Below are positions 19,201-29,105 of a stretch of 42,500 nucleotides of DNA, piece by piece (positions within the stretch are counted from its first letter, which is position 1; every line of letters starts with the position of its first letter). The DNA lies in NCBI GenBank assembly GCA_002005505.1, contig KV908485.1, forward strand, positions 294,537 through 337,036. Reading direction: 5' to 3'. The notes beneath the pieces are model-generated. The model was not told the DNA's origin. It made no database searches and saw only the letters and a list, made by a program, of their open reading frames with translations. This DNA is from Botryococcus braunii (lineage: Eukaryota; Chlorophyta; Trebouxiophyceae). A program made the position numbers and the translations under genes.

Positions 19201-20395
19201 TAGTGTGATAGACTTGTCGGTGTGGGGGTAGTCCTGGTAGCCCAGTTGGAAAAATGTCCTTGTACTCCCGGAGCAAGTGTGCTAGCCGCTCAGGCTTTTT
19301 AGCACAAATTTCCTCTAGAGGGTCCGAAGGCTTACCCGTGGTGACCTCGGATTCTCCCTCTTCCTCTTCCTTTTCCTCTTCCCTTTCCTCTTCCTCTTCC
19401 ACTTCCTTCTCCACTTCTAGGCAACTCTCCATATCCGGGGCCGTGCCCGAGGTATCCCCCGGCGCAGAGTTGTGTAAGGAAGTCCCGGATGACTCCGTCG
19501 AGGGGTCGTCCATGTCCACCAAAGGTGGCATCTCTTCCTGTTCATCCCAACCAACATGTTCATCCTTGGCCATGACATTGAACAAGCAGGTTTTCCAATG
19601 ATCCCGTTTCCCTTTCCTGGTGTTTCCTAATTTGATTCCCCATCCCAACTTCTTTCCCAAGCCTTTTCCATGTTTGTTTAACAAGACCCATTTGTTATTG
19701 TGTCTAATATGAGCCTTGCCAGCTCTCACATTAACATTAGCATGTCCTGGTGCTAGCCAATCCTGTCCCAAAATAATGTCAATTCCTTCCATTATTGAGT
19801 CACACACAAGAAAGGAGTGTCTCGTAATGATAGATGGAGCAAACCGGACACTCAAATCCACTTTCCCATTTGTGTGTGTTACTGTCCCATCAGCAAGTGT
19901 GACGGGTGAAGTCCTCTTGTTATACCTCAAACCTTGCAAAACTTTTTCCCGGACAAAAGAGTGTGTGGCCCCGGTGTCCATTAAAGCTTTACATTGTTGT
20001 CCCCTTGCCATGACAGGAAATGTGAGGTTAAGAGGTGCAGCACTTGACGTTGAACCCAACTGACAAGATGCTTTGGGTGCTGCATAAGCTAAAACAAAGG
20101 AAAAAGGAAATGTACATTGCTGTCCTTGAAAAGAAAAGCATTCCCCTTTTGAGCCCCTAGCAAGAATTTTCAGGTTTGCGCGAGAGCGTAACCGCAAAAA
20201 GAAACTCCTACTTTTCCACACCTTCTGGCCTATCACAAAGCATGCACTGACTTGTGAATTTTCTTTTCGTTCAGCAAGAAAAGATTCAATACAAGTCTCA
20301 GCTTTGTGTTTGCCAGGAACAATCAGAGGTGTATTCCAACTTCCCAAGGACTTCTGAACAAGAAAAGTTAAATATGAAAAACAAATTTCATTCAT
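16241..20395 (-). pseudogene. pol: Element B pol, broken by one TAG
   Basis: The frame runs from ATG near 20395 to 16241, about the same length as element C pol (1381 aa), and is interrupted only by a TAG at 18059-18061 (codon 779). Order: a pre-protease block shared with C; protease LMDTGATHSFV (D140); an acidic Glu-rich linker; reverse transcriptase with YLDD at 560-563; RNase H CDASDFGVGAVLLQ ... TTDH. Then the stop. After it come SPRRARWAE, integrase zinc finger HEPPSVGHPG...CDSCQRVK, MDFITGLP, SDRDPRF, TDGQTERVNR, and a chromodomain-like end (FLEYLVKWVGH). At the stop position element C has Q in FLQ; CAG to TAG is the simplest cause. Confidence 0.93.
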
Positions 20396-20397
20396 GA

Positions 20398-20945
20398 CTA
20401 ATCTTGTTTAGGGCCCTTGCCCTTCCCTTTCCCTTTCCAATGTTTTCCCTTGTTAAATCCCTTAGGCCCAATGTGTGAGGGAGGTGAAACACCTTGCAGT
20501 GGTGCTGCCACTGGTTGATTGTTTCCTTGCCTCGGATAGAATCCAGGCTGAAAATTTGATGGGGTGTGCCCACTAGCTTGAGCTTTGGCAGCTAGATATT
20601 GCTTTTTAGCAACACACTGCCATGACTCGTGGCCTAGTTTATGACAAAAATAGCATTCCCTATCCTTTGGAATAGAGGTTCTGGAATCAATTTTTCTCCC
20701 GGACCCAAAAGGGGGTGCTCCCACCAAACCCAAGGAAGGTGGTGCAGGGGGCTGTTGTTCCACCACTCCTGCTGCCACTTGAGGTGTCTGGGTGTAGACC
20801 CTCTTCCTCTTGGGTCCCTGTGCATCCACATATGTGCTTTTGAGACTTGCCTCATATTTAACAACATAAGTGCAAATGTCTTCCAGATCAGTGAAAGGAC
20901 TGCCTGTTGCAGGGTTCACAGTGCATGCAAGTTTGAGAGGAGTAT
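20398..20945 (-). pseudogene. gag: Element B gag, C-terminal part
   Basis: The frame continues the gag fragment at 27816-28511 once element C and one AGTAT copy are ignored. The two pieces sum to 1239 nt, 413 codons with stop. This part has the CCHC knuckle CYFCHKLGHESWQC and a Lys/Gly-rich tail ending KGKGPKQD before TAG. The pol ATG lies two bases beyond the stop. Confidence 0.9.
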
Positions 20946-21243
20946 TGTAACAGGAAAAGTCGCGTGTTATAGGAAAATGACCGGACCACGAGGATTTGGA
21001 CCTCCATAAAGGTCCCTTCGTGAGTTATGTTCCTCCACGCCAAGAAGTGGCTACTTCACGCGCCAAGGGAGTGACCCTTACTTGACAAGGCGCATTGGCG
21101 ATGGAGACAGGGACACACTTAGAACAGGATAGAATAAGGCTTTGGCAGAGGAAGGACCGGGCCGGACTGGACGGGTACTGAGGTGGAGCCCAAACAAGTT
21201 GTAACCATTGTTCCCGCATCCTTTGGCCGTTTCTACTGTATCA
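20946..21243 (+). repeat. Element C 5' LTR (298 bp)
   Basis: Starts TGTAACAGGAAAAGTCG and ends TTCTACTGTATCA. It is unusually short for a chromovirus LTR. No classical TATA box was noted. Confidence 0.94.
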
Positions 21244-21244
21244 C

Positions 21245-21257
21245 TGGTATCGGCGAG
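21245..21257 (+). other. Element C primer-binding site
   Basis: TGGTATCGGCGAG, one base after the LTR. TGGT is the complement of a tRNA CCA end plus discriminator A. TGGTATC matches the plant initiator tRNA-Met 3' end, but GGCGAG differs from the usual AGAGC. The same 13-mer is used by element B. Confidence 0.8.
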
Positions 21258-21459
21258 AGGGGCCAAATTTTGAGCTCCTCTCGTTGAAAAAATTTCCCAA
21301 AGAAGTTTTTCAGAGAATTCTATAGATTCGGATTGGGTTAGTTGTGGTGTGTGTGGCGCTTTTAGGGGCCTACGACTCGGGTCACCGAGTTTAGGGCCCC
21401 CACCCGGACTTTCTCGATTTCCTGTGTCACCGAGCCTCGCCAGCACTGACAGCTCAGAA
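21258..21459 (+). other. Element C 5' leader
   Basis: About 200 bases between primer-binding site and gag ATG. Nothing else is recognised. Confidence 0.5.
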
Positions 21460-22791
21460 ATGGCTAGACGACAAGTTGAAGAGCTGCAGGCTGCTTTGGC
21501 CGAGGCCGAGGGGCGTGAAGCGGCAATGGCTGCCGAACTGGCTGAGTTACGACAACAGGCAGAAAACGCTGAAGTCGCGGCTCAAAACCCCGCGAACCCA
21601 CAGGCAAGAATCCCGACAGTTCGAACGCATTTACCGGAAAAATTCGAGGGACGCAGGGACGATCTCGAACAATTCCTAGACGATGTGAGGTCATATTGTG
21701 AACTCACCGGTGTGCCCGCGAACCTCAGGGTTGACTACGCAGTGCGCTGCTTAGGAAAGAGCGTGAAAAAGGTGTGGTTAACCAAAAAAGCAGCTTACGT
21801 GAGGCAAAATCCAGGTGCTGTCGTGGATTTAGCTCTCTTTGGGGATCTGTTGTCTTCTGTCTATGATAACACTGATAAGGTTGCAAAGGCAAGGGATAAA
21901 CTTGATTCCGTATATCAGGGCAACGAATCAGTTGAGAAGTATGTTGAGCGCTTTACAACCTTGCTAGCAGAGGTAGAAGTCAGTGGGGACCTATCCATGG
22001 GGGAGAAAATCCATAGGTTTCGTAAAGGCCTACGTGAGGATTTAAAGAAATATTCAGCAATTAACCCTACAACAGGCAAAGGTTTTGATGATTTGGATGC
22101 CTTGATAAGTTTACTCACACGGTACGATGCCGCGGTGGGCGGGCCCTTACAGGCAAAGAGACTGAGAACCGGCCCCGGGGCCCCTAACTCAAGCATTGCA
22201 ACCGCCACCGTTGGCCCAGCACCGCACGTTGCTGGCGTCGGACAGGACTGGACAATCCCCTACTACAGTCATGAATTTGGGATGATGGCAGCTGCACCGA
22301 TGGTGGCAGCGCCAATCCAGATGGCCCATGGTTACCCTGCGCCGCTCGCCACGGTCGCCGCGATCCAAGGCGCGACTCCTTATCCCCGCAGGGATGGTTT
22401 ACCTCCCGAGTATCGGAGGGACACTAGAGTTGCCTTTCCCCTCAACAGAAGCTGTTACGCGTGCAATACCCCTGGCCATGAATCTTGGTTTTGCCCACTC
22501 AAAAAACTTAGAGAGGACCCTAACGCCTATCTTAATCAACAACAGTGGGACATCTTGCAACACATTGTGAAGGCCAGACAGGAGGTAAACCAGCCTGCTC
22601 CACCAATTCCAGGTCTGGCTGGTGATTTGCTGCGGCGACGGGTAGGAGGGGGCCACAACAACTTTAGGTCCCTTGGTGTGGGAGCAGCCCCTATGCAAGG
22701 GTGGACAGCACAGGGTGGGGCCGGACGGGGGAGGAGAATCAGAGGACGGGGCCGTGGACGGGGCCGGGCAAGGGGACGCGGTAGGCCATGA
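21460..22791 (+). CDS. gag: Element C Gag (443 aa)
   Basis: The start is the only ATG near the frame's 5' end (MARRQVEELQAALAEAEG). The first roughly 45 residues are Ala/Glu/Leu/Gln-rich and look like a coiled coil. A retrotransposon Gag core follows (for example PEKFEGRRDDLEQFLDDV and YQGNESVEKYVERF). The zinc knuckle CYACNTPGHESWFC is at 332-345. The C-terminus is Arg/Gly-rich (RGRGRGRGRARGRGRP), probably RNA-binding. The stop TGA overlaps the pol ATG as ATGA. Gag forms the virus-like particle and packages element RNA. Confidence 0.93.
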   Translation: MARRQVEELQAALAEAEGREAAMAAELAELRQQAENAEVAAQNPANPQARIPTVRTHLPEKFEGRRDDLEQFLDDVRSYCELTGVPANLRVDYAVRCLGKSVKKVWLTKKAAYVRQNPGAVVDLALFGDLLSSVYDNTDKVAKARDKLDSVYQGNESVEKYVERFTTLLAEVEVSGDLSMGEKIHRFRKGLREDLKKYSAINPTTGKGFDDLDALISLLTRYDAAVGGPLQAKRLRTGPGAPNSSIATATVGPAPHVAGVGQDWTIPYYSHEFGMMAAAPMVAAPIQMAHGYPAPLATVAAIQGATPYPRRDGLPPEYRRDTRVAFPLNRSCYACNTPGHESWFCPLKKLREDPNAYLNQQQWDILQHIVKARQEVNQPAPPIPGLAGDLLRRRVGGGHNNFRSLGVGAAPMQGWTAQGGAGRGRRIRGRGRGRGRARGRGRP

Positions 22792-25700
22792 GTGGAGTTA
22801 GAGAAGGAAACCTCCACACTTTTGTTCCTTGGGAATCTTTTCATTCTTCTATCGAGCAACGTTGTTCTGAGTTTTTGCATTGTTCTTTTTCTAGAGGCCC
22901 CTTTGACAATACCCTACCCGATGGAAGGTCTAAACCGACATTTGTTGCAGTACCTATAGGTAAAGCTGAGGACACCTTATCCACTTTCGCTCGTGAGCAA
23001 CAAGCAAATAAACATTTAAGTGCTTGTTTTCTAATGGGTAGTAAAGTGGCGAAATCCAAGGCAGTGTACCCATGGCTAAAAGGCATGAGAGTTATCCTGC
23101 AAGGTACCAAGGGACCTGATGTCCCCTACTCCTATGTAGTTTACCATGCCGGACCCAAATTTAGCGTATCTTTTGCTCAAGCTTTTTCAAATAGGCATTT
23201 AGCAATGCTTTTTCGTGTTAACTGTACTGGTGTGAAGGGCGTCGCTTTAGTCGATACTGGGGCGACGCACTCGTTCGTCAGACATGACTTCCTAGCTACT
23301 CTCGGAGTGAGGCTGTCAAAGAAGTGTGTGGATGTCCAGCTTGCAGATGGGCAGACCATGCGCTCGGCGGGGACAGCTAAGCTCAGGGTGCACTTATCTC
23401 AAACATATGTGGAACAGAGGGATTTCATTGTCTGCGAAACTCTGTTGGATGGGGTGGACTTAATCCTTGGTGAGGATTTTCTGAAAGAAAGAAAAGCGTT
23501 AATTGACTACAATCATGGCGCAGTTCATCTTAAACCGCCTCATTCCTCACACTACATTACACTCCTCAACCCGCTGCCCCCTAGTGAAAGAGGTACCTTA
23601 CCGGCGCAAAAAGTGAATGTTATAAGTGAGGGTCAAGCTAGGCGGGCTATGCGAAAGGGTTGTCCAGGGTTTTGGGGGGTTGTGCGAGAGGCAAGGAGTG
23701 GACAGGACTCAGTTTGTGCAACACACTATCTCCATAGGGTTGCAGTGGCAACTACAGAGGGGGATAATCCTTGGGACGAAGACAGCGGAGCCACCGGCCT
23801 AGATTTAAACGAAAACTCCCGGCGTGTTATTGAGGGTATGACTGACAAGCCACAAGACTTGAAGCAATTGTTGTTAGAGTTTTTGGATGTTTTTCCAGAG
23901 AAATTGCCAGATTTACCTCCAGACAGGGGCATCTTGCACACTATACCTATGACACCCGGCCATACGCCGCCCTGTCGCCCCACTTATAGGTTGGCTGAAC
24001 CAGAAGTGGCGGAGTGTCGGAGGCAGGTTGAGGAATTACTAGCACAGGGTTTCATCAGGCCGAGTGCATCACCGTATGGTAGCCCCATATTGTTTGTGAG
24101 AAAGAAAGACGGAACATTCCGAATGGTTATAGATTACAGGGCAGTTAATAACTTAACAAGGAAGGACAAATATCCGTTGCCACGGATAGACGATCTTCTG
24201 GACAAGCTGCAGGGTTCAAAGTTCTTTACCTCTTTTGATCTCTTGTCAGGTTACCATCAAGTGCGATTACATGAATCTGATGTTCCCAAAACCGCTTTTA
24301 GAACACCCTTAGGTTCATTTGAATTTTTGGTGCTTCCTTTTGGTCTCACGAATGCTCCCTCCACGTTTCAGAGACTGATGAACAGTGTGTTTCATGATTT
24401 TATTCGAGAGGGTTTTGTTGTGGTTTACCTAGATGATTTGTTGGTATACAGCAAGTCCAGGGAACAGCACTTTGAGCACTTAACTCGCATCCTTACTCGG
24501 CTGAGAGAGGAAAAACTTTATGCAAAATTATCCAAGTGTGAGTTTTTTGCTGACGAGTTGCGGTATTTGGGACATGTCGTGGGGCGCGACGGCATCAAAG
24601 TTGACCCTGCCAAAGTTCGGACTATTGTGGACTGGCCAACACCCACGGGGAGCACGCACGTACGACAATTCTTGGGACTAGCCAACTACTTCCGCAAGTT
24701 CGTCCCGGGTTACAGTACGCTTGCGGCCCCCTTAACCCGGCTCACTGGCAAAGTTCCTTGGACGTGGGGAGAAGCTGAAGAGCACGCGTTTCAAAGTTTA
24801 AAAGAAACTTTGTCCAATGCTCCTGTACTAGCACTCCCAGACAGTAGCAAGCCTTTCAAAGTGATCTCAGATGCCAGTGACTATGGGGTGGGTGCAGTAC
24901 TATTGCAAGAAGGTAGACCTGTAGCATACTTCAGTAAAAAGCTTAGTAATGCCGAACGCAATTATTCCACAACTGAGAAAGAGCTTGCAGGTGTGTTGTA
25001 TGCCCTCAAGGAGTGGAGGTGTTACTTATTAGGGCAAACTTTCACAGTTGTTACGGACCATCGCGCGAATAGTTTTTTGCAAACCCAAACCCTACTCTCA
25101 CCCAGACGGGCGCGCTGGGCGGAGTTTCTACAGTTATTCGACATCCAATGGGAATATGCGCCGGGATCCACTAACCCTGCTGACCCATTGTCTAGGAGTC
25201 CTCACTTAGCCGGGGCCCACGTCCGAGCCCTAGCTCGGGCCCAGGCTGGGGTTCAGGCGTTGGTTCAGGCTAGGGCAGGGCCCTTGGGGGAGCACTCTCC
25301 CCCTGTCGGAGTAGGAGCGATGGGGGTTGGGGAGGCTGCAGACTCCACCACCCTACCCACGCCGATGGACGGGTTGAGGGGATGGGGAAGGGTTTTAAGT
25401 GAGGCATATGAGATAGATTATTGGCTCCATCGTAAACAAAATCGCCGCAAGTTAAGCTTCCATAGTGGCTTGTGGAAGCGCGGTGCGCGCATTTACGTTC
25501 CCTCCCACCATATGAGTTCTGACGGTGTCGAACGTAACCTTCGTAGAGAAATCCTGGAAAATTTGCATGGACCACCTATAGTTGGTCATCCAGGCAGGGA
25601 CAGGACCCTCGAATTAGTGCAACGTTCCTGGTGGTGGCCAGGGATGGCCTCAGATGTGGCTGACTTTGTGGCCAAATGTGACTCGTGTCAACGTGTCAAA

Positions 25701-26933
25701 GCCCCAGCACACTTACCTGTAGGGTTACTACACCCTCTAGAAATACCTGACAGAAAGTGGCAATCAATGTCTATGGACCTAATCACTGGACTGCCAAGAA
25801 CTAAGGAAGGATATGACGCTATCTGGGTTGCTGTTGATAGGTTGTCAAAGTATGCGCACTTCGCTCCGACGACCACTGACGCAAGTGCAGAAGTGATAGC
25901 TCAACTGTTACGGACCCGGGTTTTCACCTTGCATGGGTTTCCCACTCACATTGTATCAGACAGAGATCCTAGGTGGGTGGGTCGCTTCTGTCAAGAGCTC
26001 TTTCGGTTGACCGGTTGTCGCTCTGCGCTATCTACAGCGTTTCATCCGCAGACCGACGGTCAAACGGAACGAATTAATAGGATTTTGGAGGATTATTTGC
26101 GTCATTACGTCACTGGAAGACACAACGACTGGGATAAACATTTGTGTGAGGCTGAATTTTCTTACAACAACACTTTTCAGCAATCAATCAACACTACTCC
26201 ATTTAGGTTGACTTTCGGTCAGGATCCCACGATTCCCTTCCAGGAAGTGTATGAAGGTGTGACATCTTCTGTACGTGAGTATGTACCGGCAGCAGCAGAG
26301 TTTGTACGAAGGATGAGATGGGATCTAGAAAGAGCGCGGACATGTCTCAAAGCTGCGCAGGACCGCATGAAGGCATATGCGGACGCGAGGAGAAAAGATG
26401 CTCCTATTTTAAAAATAGGCCAACCTGTCCTCCTCTCAACAAAGAATCTGAAATTCAAGCATACTCGGACAAGAAAACTCTTACCTCGGTTTATTGGGCC
26501 TTTTCCCATCGTCCAGGAGGTATCATCGGTAGCTTTCAGAATTAGGCTTCCAAAAACTCTGAGGGTTCATGATGTCTTCCATGTTTCTATGCTTAAGCCT
26601 TATAAGGAAGGTGGGACGGTACAACCTCCTCCTCTACCTGAGATTATTGATGGAGAAGAGGAGTATGAGGTCGAGGCTGTGCTAGCTCATAGGGAACGAA
26701 AGTTACGAGGTCGAAAAACTGCGCGAGAATATCTTGTAAAGTGGACCGGGTATCAGGATATTCATAATACTTGGGAGCCAGAGGATAACTTAGAACACGC
26801 CAGGGAGGCGTTACAGCGGTACTGGGATTTAACCACAGAGCACAGGCCGGAACAAAAAGAAAAGGTGGACAAGAAACGTAAAGGACGTGGTAAAAAAGCT
26901 GAAAAGCAGCGGAAGCGCGCTAGGCGCGCTTAG
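22788..26933 (+). CDS. pol: Element C Pol with chromodomain (1381 aa)
   Basis: ATG 22788 overlaps the gag stop (ATGA); the frame ends TAG 26933. A pre-protease block (about 1-140) contains HLSACFLMGSKVAKSK. Protease: LVDTGATHSFV (D156). Reverse transcriptase: VIDYRAVNNLT, LLSGYHQV and YLDD (547-550). RNase H: SDASDYGVGAVLLQ, TEKEL, TDHRANSFLQ. Integrase: zinc finger HGPPIVGHPG...CDSCQRVK and triad D997, D1058, E1094 (spacing 60 and 35). Chromodomain about 1290-1345 (EYEVEAVLAHRERK, then REYLVKWTGY and NTWEPEDNL). The Lys/Arg-rich tail looks like a nuclear localisation signal. Chromodomains of this group steer integration to marked heterochromatin; insertion into another element fits but does not prove that. 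Confidence 0.96.
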   Translation: MSGVREGNLHTFVPWESFHSSIEQRCSEFLHCSFSRGPFDNTLPDGRSKPTFVAVPIGKAEDTLSTFAREQQANKHLSACFLMGSKVAKSKAVYPWLKGMRVILQGTKGPDVPYSYVVYHAGPKFSVSFAQAFSNRHLAMLFRVNCTGVKGVALVDTGATHSFVRHDFLATLGVRLSKKCVDVQLADGQTMRSAGTAKLRVHLSQTYVEQRDFIVCETLLDGVDLILGEDFLKERKALIDYNHGAVHLKPPHSSHYITLLNPLPPSERGTLPAQKVNVISEGQARRAMRKGCPGFWGVVREARSGQDSVCATHYLHRVAVATTEGDNPWDEDSGATGLDLNENSRRVIEGMTDKPQDLKQLLLEFLDVFPEKLPDLPPDRGILHTIPMTPGHTPPCRPTYRLAEPEVAECRRQVEELLAQGFIRPSASPYGSPILFVRKKDGTFRMVIDYRAVNNLTRKDKYPLPRIDDLLDKLQGSKFFTSFDLLSGYHQVRLHESDVPKTAFRTPLGSFEFLVLPFGLTNAPSTFQRLMNSVFHDFIREGFVVVYLDDLLVYSKSREQHFEHLTRILTRLREEKLYAKLSKCEFFADELRYLGHVVGRDGIKVDPAKVRTIVDWPTPTGSTHVRQFLGLANYFRKFVPGYSTLAAPLTRLTGKVPWTWGEAEEHAFQSLKETLSNAPVLALPDSSKPFKVISDASDYGVGAVLLQEGRPVAYFSKKLSNAERNYSTTEKELAGVLYALKEWRCYLLGQTFTVVTDHRANSFLQTQTLLSPRRARWAEFLQLFDIQWEYAPGSTNPADPLSRSPHLAGAHVRALARAQAGVQALVQARAGPLGEHSPPVGVGAMGVGEAADSTTLPTPMDGLRGWGRVLSEAYEIDYWLHRKQNRRKLSFHSGLWKRGARIYVPSHHMSSDGVERNLRREILENLHGPPIVGHPGRDRTLELVQRSWWWPGMASDVADFVAKCDSCQRVKAPAHLPVGLLHPLEIPDRKWQSMSMDLITGLPRTKEGYDAIWVAVDRLSKYAHFAPTTTDASAEVIAQLLRTRVFTLHGFPTHIVSDRDPRWVGRFCQELFRLTGCRSALSTAFHPQTDGQTERINRILEDYLRHYVTGRHNDWDKHLCEAEFSYNNTFQQSINTTPFRLTFGQDPTIPFQEVYEGVTSSVREYVPAAAEFVRRMRWDLERARTCLKAAQDRMKAYADARRKDAPILKIGQPVLLSTKNLKFKHTRTRKLLPRFIGPFPIVQEVSSVAFRIRLPKTLRVHDVFHVSMLKPYKEGGTVQPPPLPEIIDGEEEYEVEAVLAHRERKLRGRKTAREYLVKWTGYQDIHNTWEPEDNLEHAREALQRYWDLTTEHRPEQKEKVDKKRKGRGKKAEKQRKRARRA

Positions 26934-27517
26934 TGCTCTGGCAGGTCGGGTCGGCCCCTCGGTGCGTCCTTGGGCCACCTTGGAAGCTCTAAGCTTGGCC
27001 CTTAGAGTGTACCCTGGGGGTATCCCAGTACTAGAGCGCACTCGGATGAATATGACGTAAGCGGGGTAGAATGTCTACCTCGGGTGCAAGCGGTGATGAC
27101 CGCTCACCCTGGACAGGACTCGTCGAGGTAGGGTGTCGTCTACCTCGGGTGCGTGCGGTGCTGACTGCTCACCCTTGTCAGGTTTCGGACGTCAATCATG
27201 TAATGTCGCGACATCCGTGCTAGCTCGCGCTGTAGCGTAACGCCCGACGCAGATGGGTGGCCCCACTGCCGTTGGGTAGAATTCCTATTGGACAGGACGG
27301 GCGAATTTATGTATGGACGGGACAGATTTTACATTGTTATACGGACAGGGCTGGACAAGACAGGACAGGGGTCTGGCTTGGGCTGGGGACGCCAGACTAG
27401 TACCCGCGGACAGGACGTGACAGGACCGTACCTCTGCCAAGTGTGTTAGGTGCGTAGTGTAGTTGTTTAGAGTGAGTCTCCCTCTTGGCCGTGACGTCCA
27501 AGCTAAGGGGGGGAGGG
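26934..27517 (+). other. Element C 3' non-coding region
   Basis: Contains a roughly 65-bp direct repeat (CTACCTCGGGTGCAAGCGGT at 27074 and its variant at 27149) and scattered GGACAGGAC units (27289-27425), ending in the polypurine tract. No further frame of note; no env-like gene. Confidence 0.75.
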
Positions 27518-27815
27518 TGTAACAGGAAAAGTCGCGTGTTATAGGAAAATGACCGGACCACGAGGATTTGGACCTCCATAAAGGTCCCTTCGTGAGTTAT
27601 GTTCCTCCACGCCAAGAAGTGGCTACTTCACGCGCCAAGGGAGTGACCCTTACTTGACAAGGCGCATTGGCGATGGAGACAGGGACACACTTAGAACAGG
27701 ATAGAATAAGGCTTTGGCAGAGGAAGGACCGGGCCGGACTGGACGGGTACTGAGGTGGAGCCCAAACAAGTTGTAACCATTGTTCCCGCATCCTTTGGCC
27801 GTTTCTACTGTATCA
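27518..27815 (+). repeat. Element C 3' LTR (298 bp)
   Basis: Matches 20946-21243 without visible differences and is followed by TSD AGTAT. Confidence 0.94.
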
Positions 27816-28511
27816 AGTATTAAGACCCTTGGTAAAAAGATGTAACTGGTCTTGCATGGCTATTTGATAGTCAACCTCTACATCTGCTAAGAGAGACATA
27901 AATCTTTCAATATATCTCTCGACAGTCTCATTTCCTTGAAAGACTTTGTCTAATTTTGCCCTAGCAATGGCCACTGTGTCTGTGGAATCATATCTTTTAA
28001 CCATAAAAGTTTTAAAATCCTTCCATTCCAATGTATGCTCATGTATCCCTTCCTTTTCTAGTTTCCTTACATGTGTGTCCCAAACTTTTGTGGGTCTTTC
28101 TTCCATCAATTGCACTCCCAAGGCCACCCACTTTCCTGCAGGCACATTGGTTAGTTTTGCATAGCCTTCCAACTTCCTTGCAAAATAGCAAAAAGATCCC
28201 CTCTTTCCCGAAAACAAAGAAGGAGGAGTTGCTCTTACTTGTCCACTAGGGCGAGGAGTCTCCTCCACCCCATCCCCTCCAATTTGCCTTTCGGCAAGAA
28301 GCTTTTCCTTAAATTCCAAAAATAACTGCTCCTTTATTTTATTGGTCAACTTGATCTTCTTTGTCTTTGGTGTGGACGGAGCGGGCGACGGATCGCGAGA
28401 TGCCCCCTCCATCAAGTCCTCTACCAGCTCCCCTGAGCTTTCCAACGCTTCCAAAAATTCTCTTTCTTCCGAAGAAAGGTTTTTAAACTTCCCAGAAGAG
28501 GGCGGTGACAT
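27816..28511 (-). pseudogene. gag: Element B gag, N-terminal part
   Basis: Starts MSPPSSGKFKNLSSEERE (ATG at 28511) and runs through a Gag core (YFARKLEGYAKLTNVP, VFQGNETVERYIERF) until cut by element C at the AGTAT target site. The remainder is at 20398-20945. The Gag core resembles element C Gag (FQGNETVERYIERF against YQGNESVEKYVERF), showing common ancestry. Confidence 0.92.
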
Positions 28512-28614
28512 CTACGGCCCACATATGAGAGTTGGCACCTTCCATCGAACGATCTCCCTCCTACGACTTTCCTCCTTCCACCACGCGAAAGACTTGCAGA
28601 GAACAATTCGGCAT
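28512..28614 (-). other. Element B 5' leader
   Basis: About 100 bases between primer-binding site and gag ATG; no other feature. Confidence 0.5.
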
Positions 28615-28627
28615 CTCGCCGATACCA
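28615..28627 (-). other. Element B primer-binding site
   Basis: On the minus strand TGGTATCGGCGAG follows the 5' LTR after two bases (TC). It is identical to the site in element C. Confidence 0.8.
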
Positions 28628-28629
28628 GA

Positions 28630-29105
28630 TGTCGTAGAATGCACAAGTTAGAGAGAATTTCCAAGTTGTGAGAGAGAGAGAGACAAGGCCGGATGGCCGA
28701 CAAGTTGGACGCTCTTTCCAATTACAAGTAACCCCCACCTCACGGAGCTTCCACTCCCTACTTGTGGTCTACTAAGCTTCCAAATTACCTGAATGCGTGT
28801 CTTCCCGTGGCTTACGTCTCTATCCGTTCCTTCCCGTGGTTCGTGATCGTGTGTTCACGTTCCTCCAATGGTAGCGCACTAGTCCACCAAACCTCTACAA
28901 TAGTATCTAGAAAATATCCTAGAATCCTACTATGAGAGTAACGTCCATAACTATCCAATGGAATTCGACGGCTAGGAAGCCAAGGCTAGACGCTAGGCAC
29001 GTGCGTACTCGCGTTGCTCGTACGACATGTGCGCTACATGTGCGCCTAGGCTAGGGGGTAAGGGAAATGTCCAGAAATGCCGGGAAATCCCTACATTCCA
29101 TTACA
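28630..29105 (-). repeat. Element B 5' LTR (476 bp)
   Basis: The 5' LTR because the element reads leftwards. It includes a short GA run near 28671-28683 and is flanked by TSD ATTTC at 29106-29110. Confidence 0.93.

Larger units (their letters stand above)
20946..27815 (+). mobile_element. Element C: complete plus-strand Ty3/gypsy chromovirus
   Basis: 6870 bp inserted in element B gag, with TSD AGTAT on both sides (20941-20945 and 27816-27820). The 298-bp LTRs look identical. It has a tRNA 3'-end primer-binding site, gag, pol with chromodomain, and a polypurine tract AAGGGGGGGAGGG (27505-27517). All frames are open. It must be younger than B's insertion and could be autonomous. Confidence 0.97.
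14782..29105 (-). mobile_element. Element B: minus-strand Ty3/gypsy chromovirus, interrupted
   Basis: Bounded by TSD ATTTC (14777-14781 and 29106-29110) and 476-bp LTRs that differ at about one base. Gag lies at the right, pol to the left, both on the minus strand. Reverse transcriptase precedes integrase and a chromodomain closes pol, the chromovirus order. Element C is inserted in gag. Subtracting C and one AGTAT duplication leaves about 7.45 kb. Pol also carries an in-frame TAG. Near-identical LTRs say both lesions are recent. Confidence 0.95.

Noticed and set aside
21025..21219. 64-codon minus-strand frame, repeated at 27597-27791
   Set aside because: It is LTR sequence of element C and so occurs twice; no coding evidence.
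26934..27517. Envelope-like gene in element C
   Set aside because: No open frame with signal peptide or membrane segments between pol and the polypurine tract.
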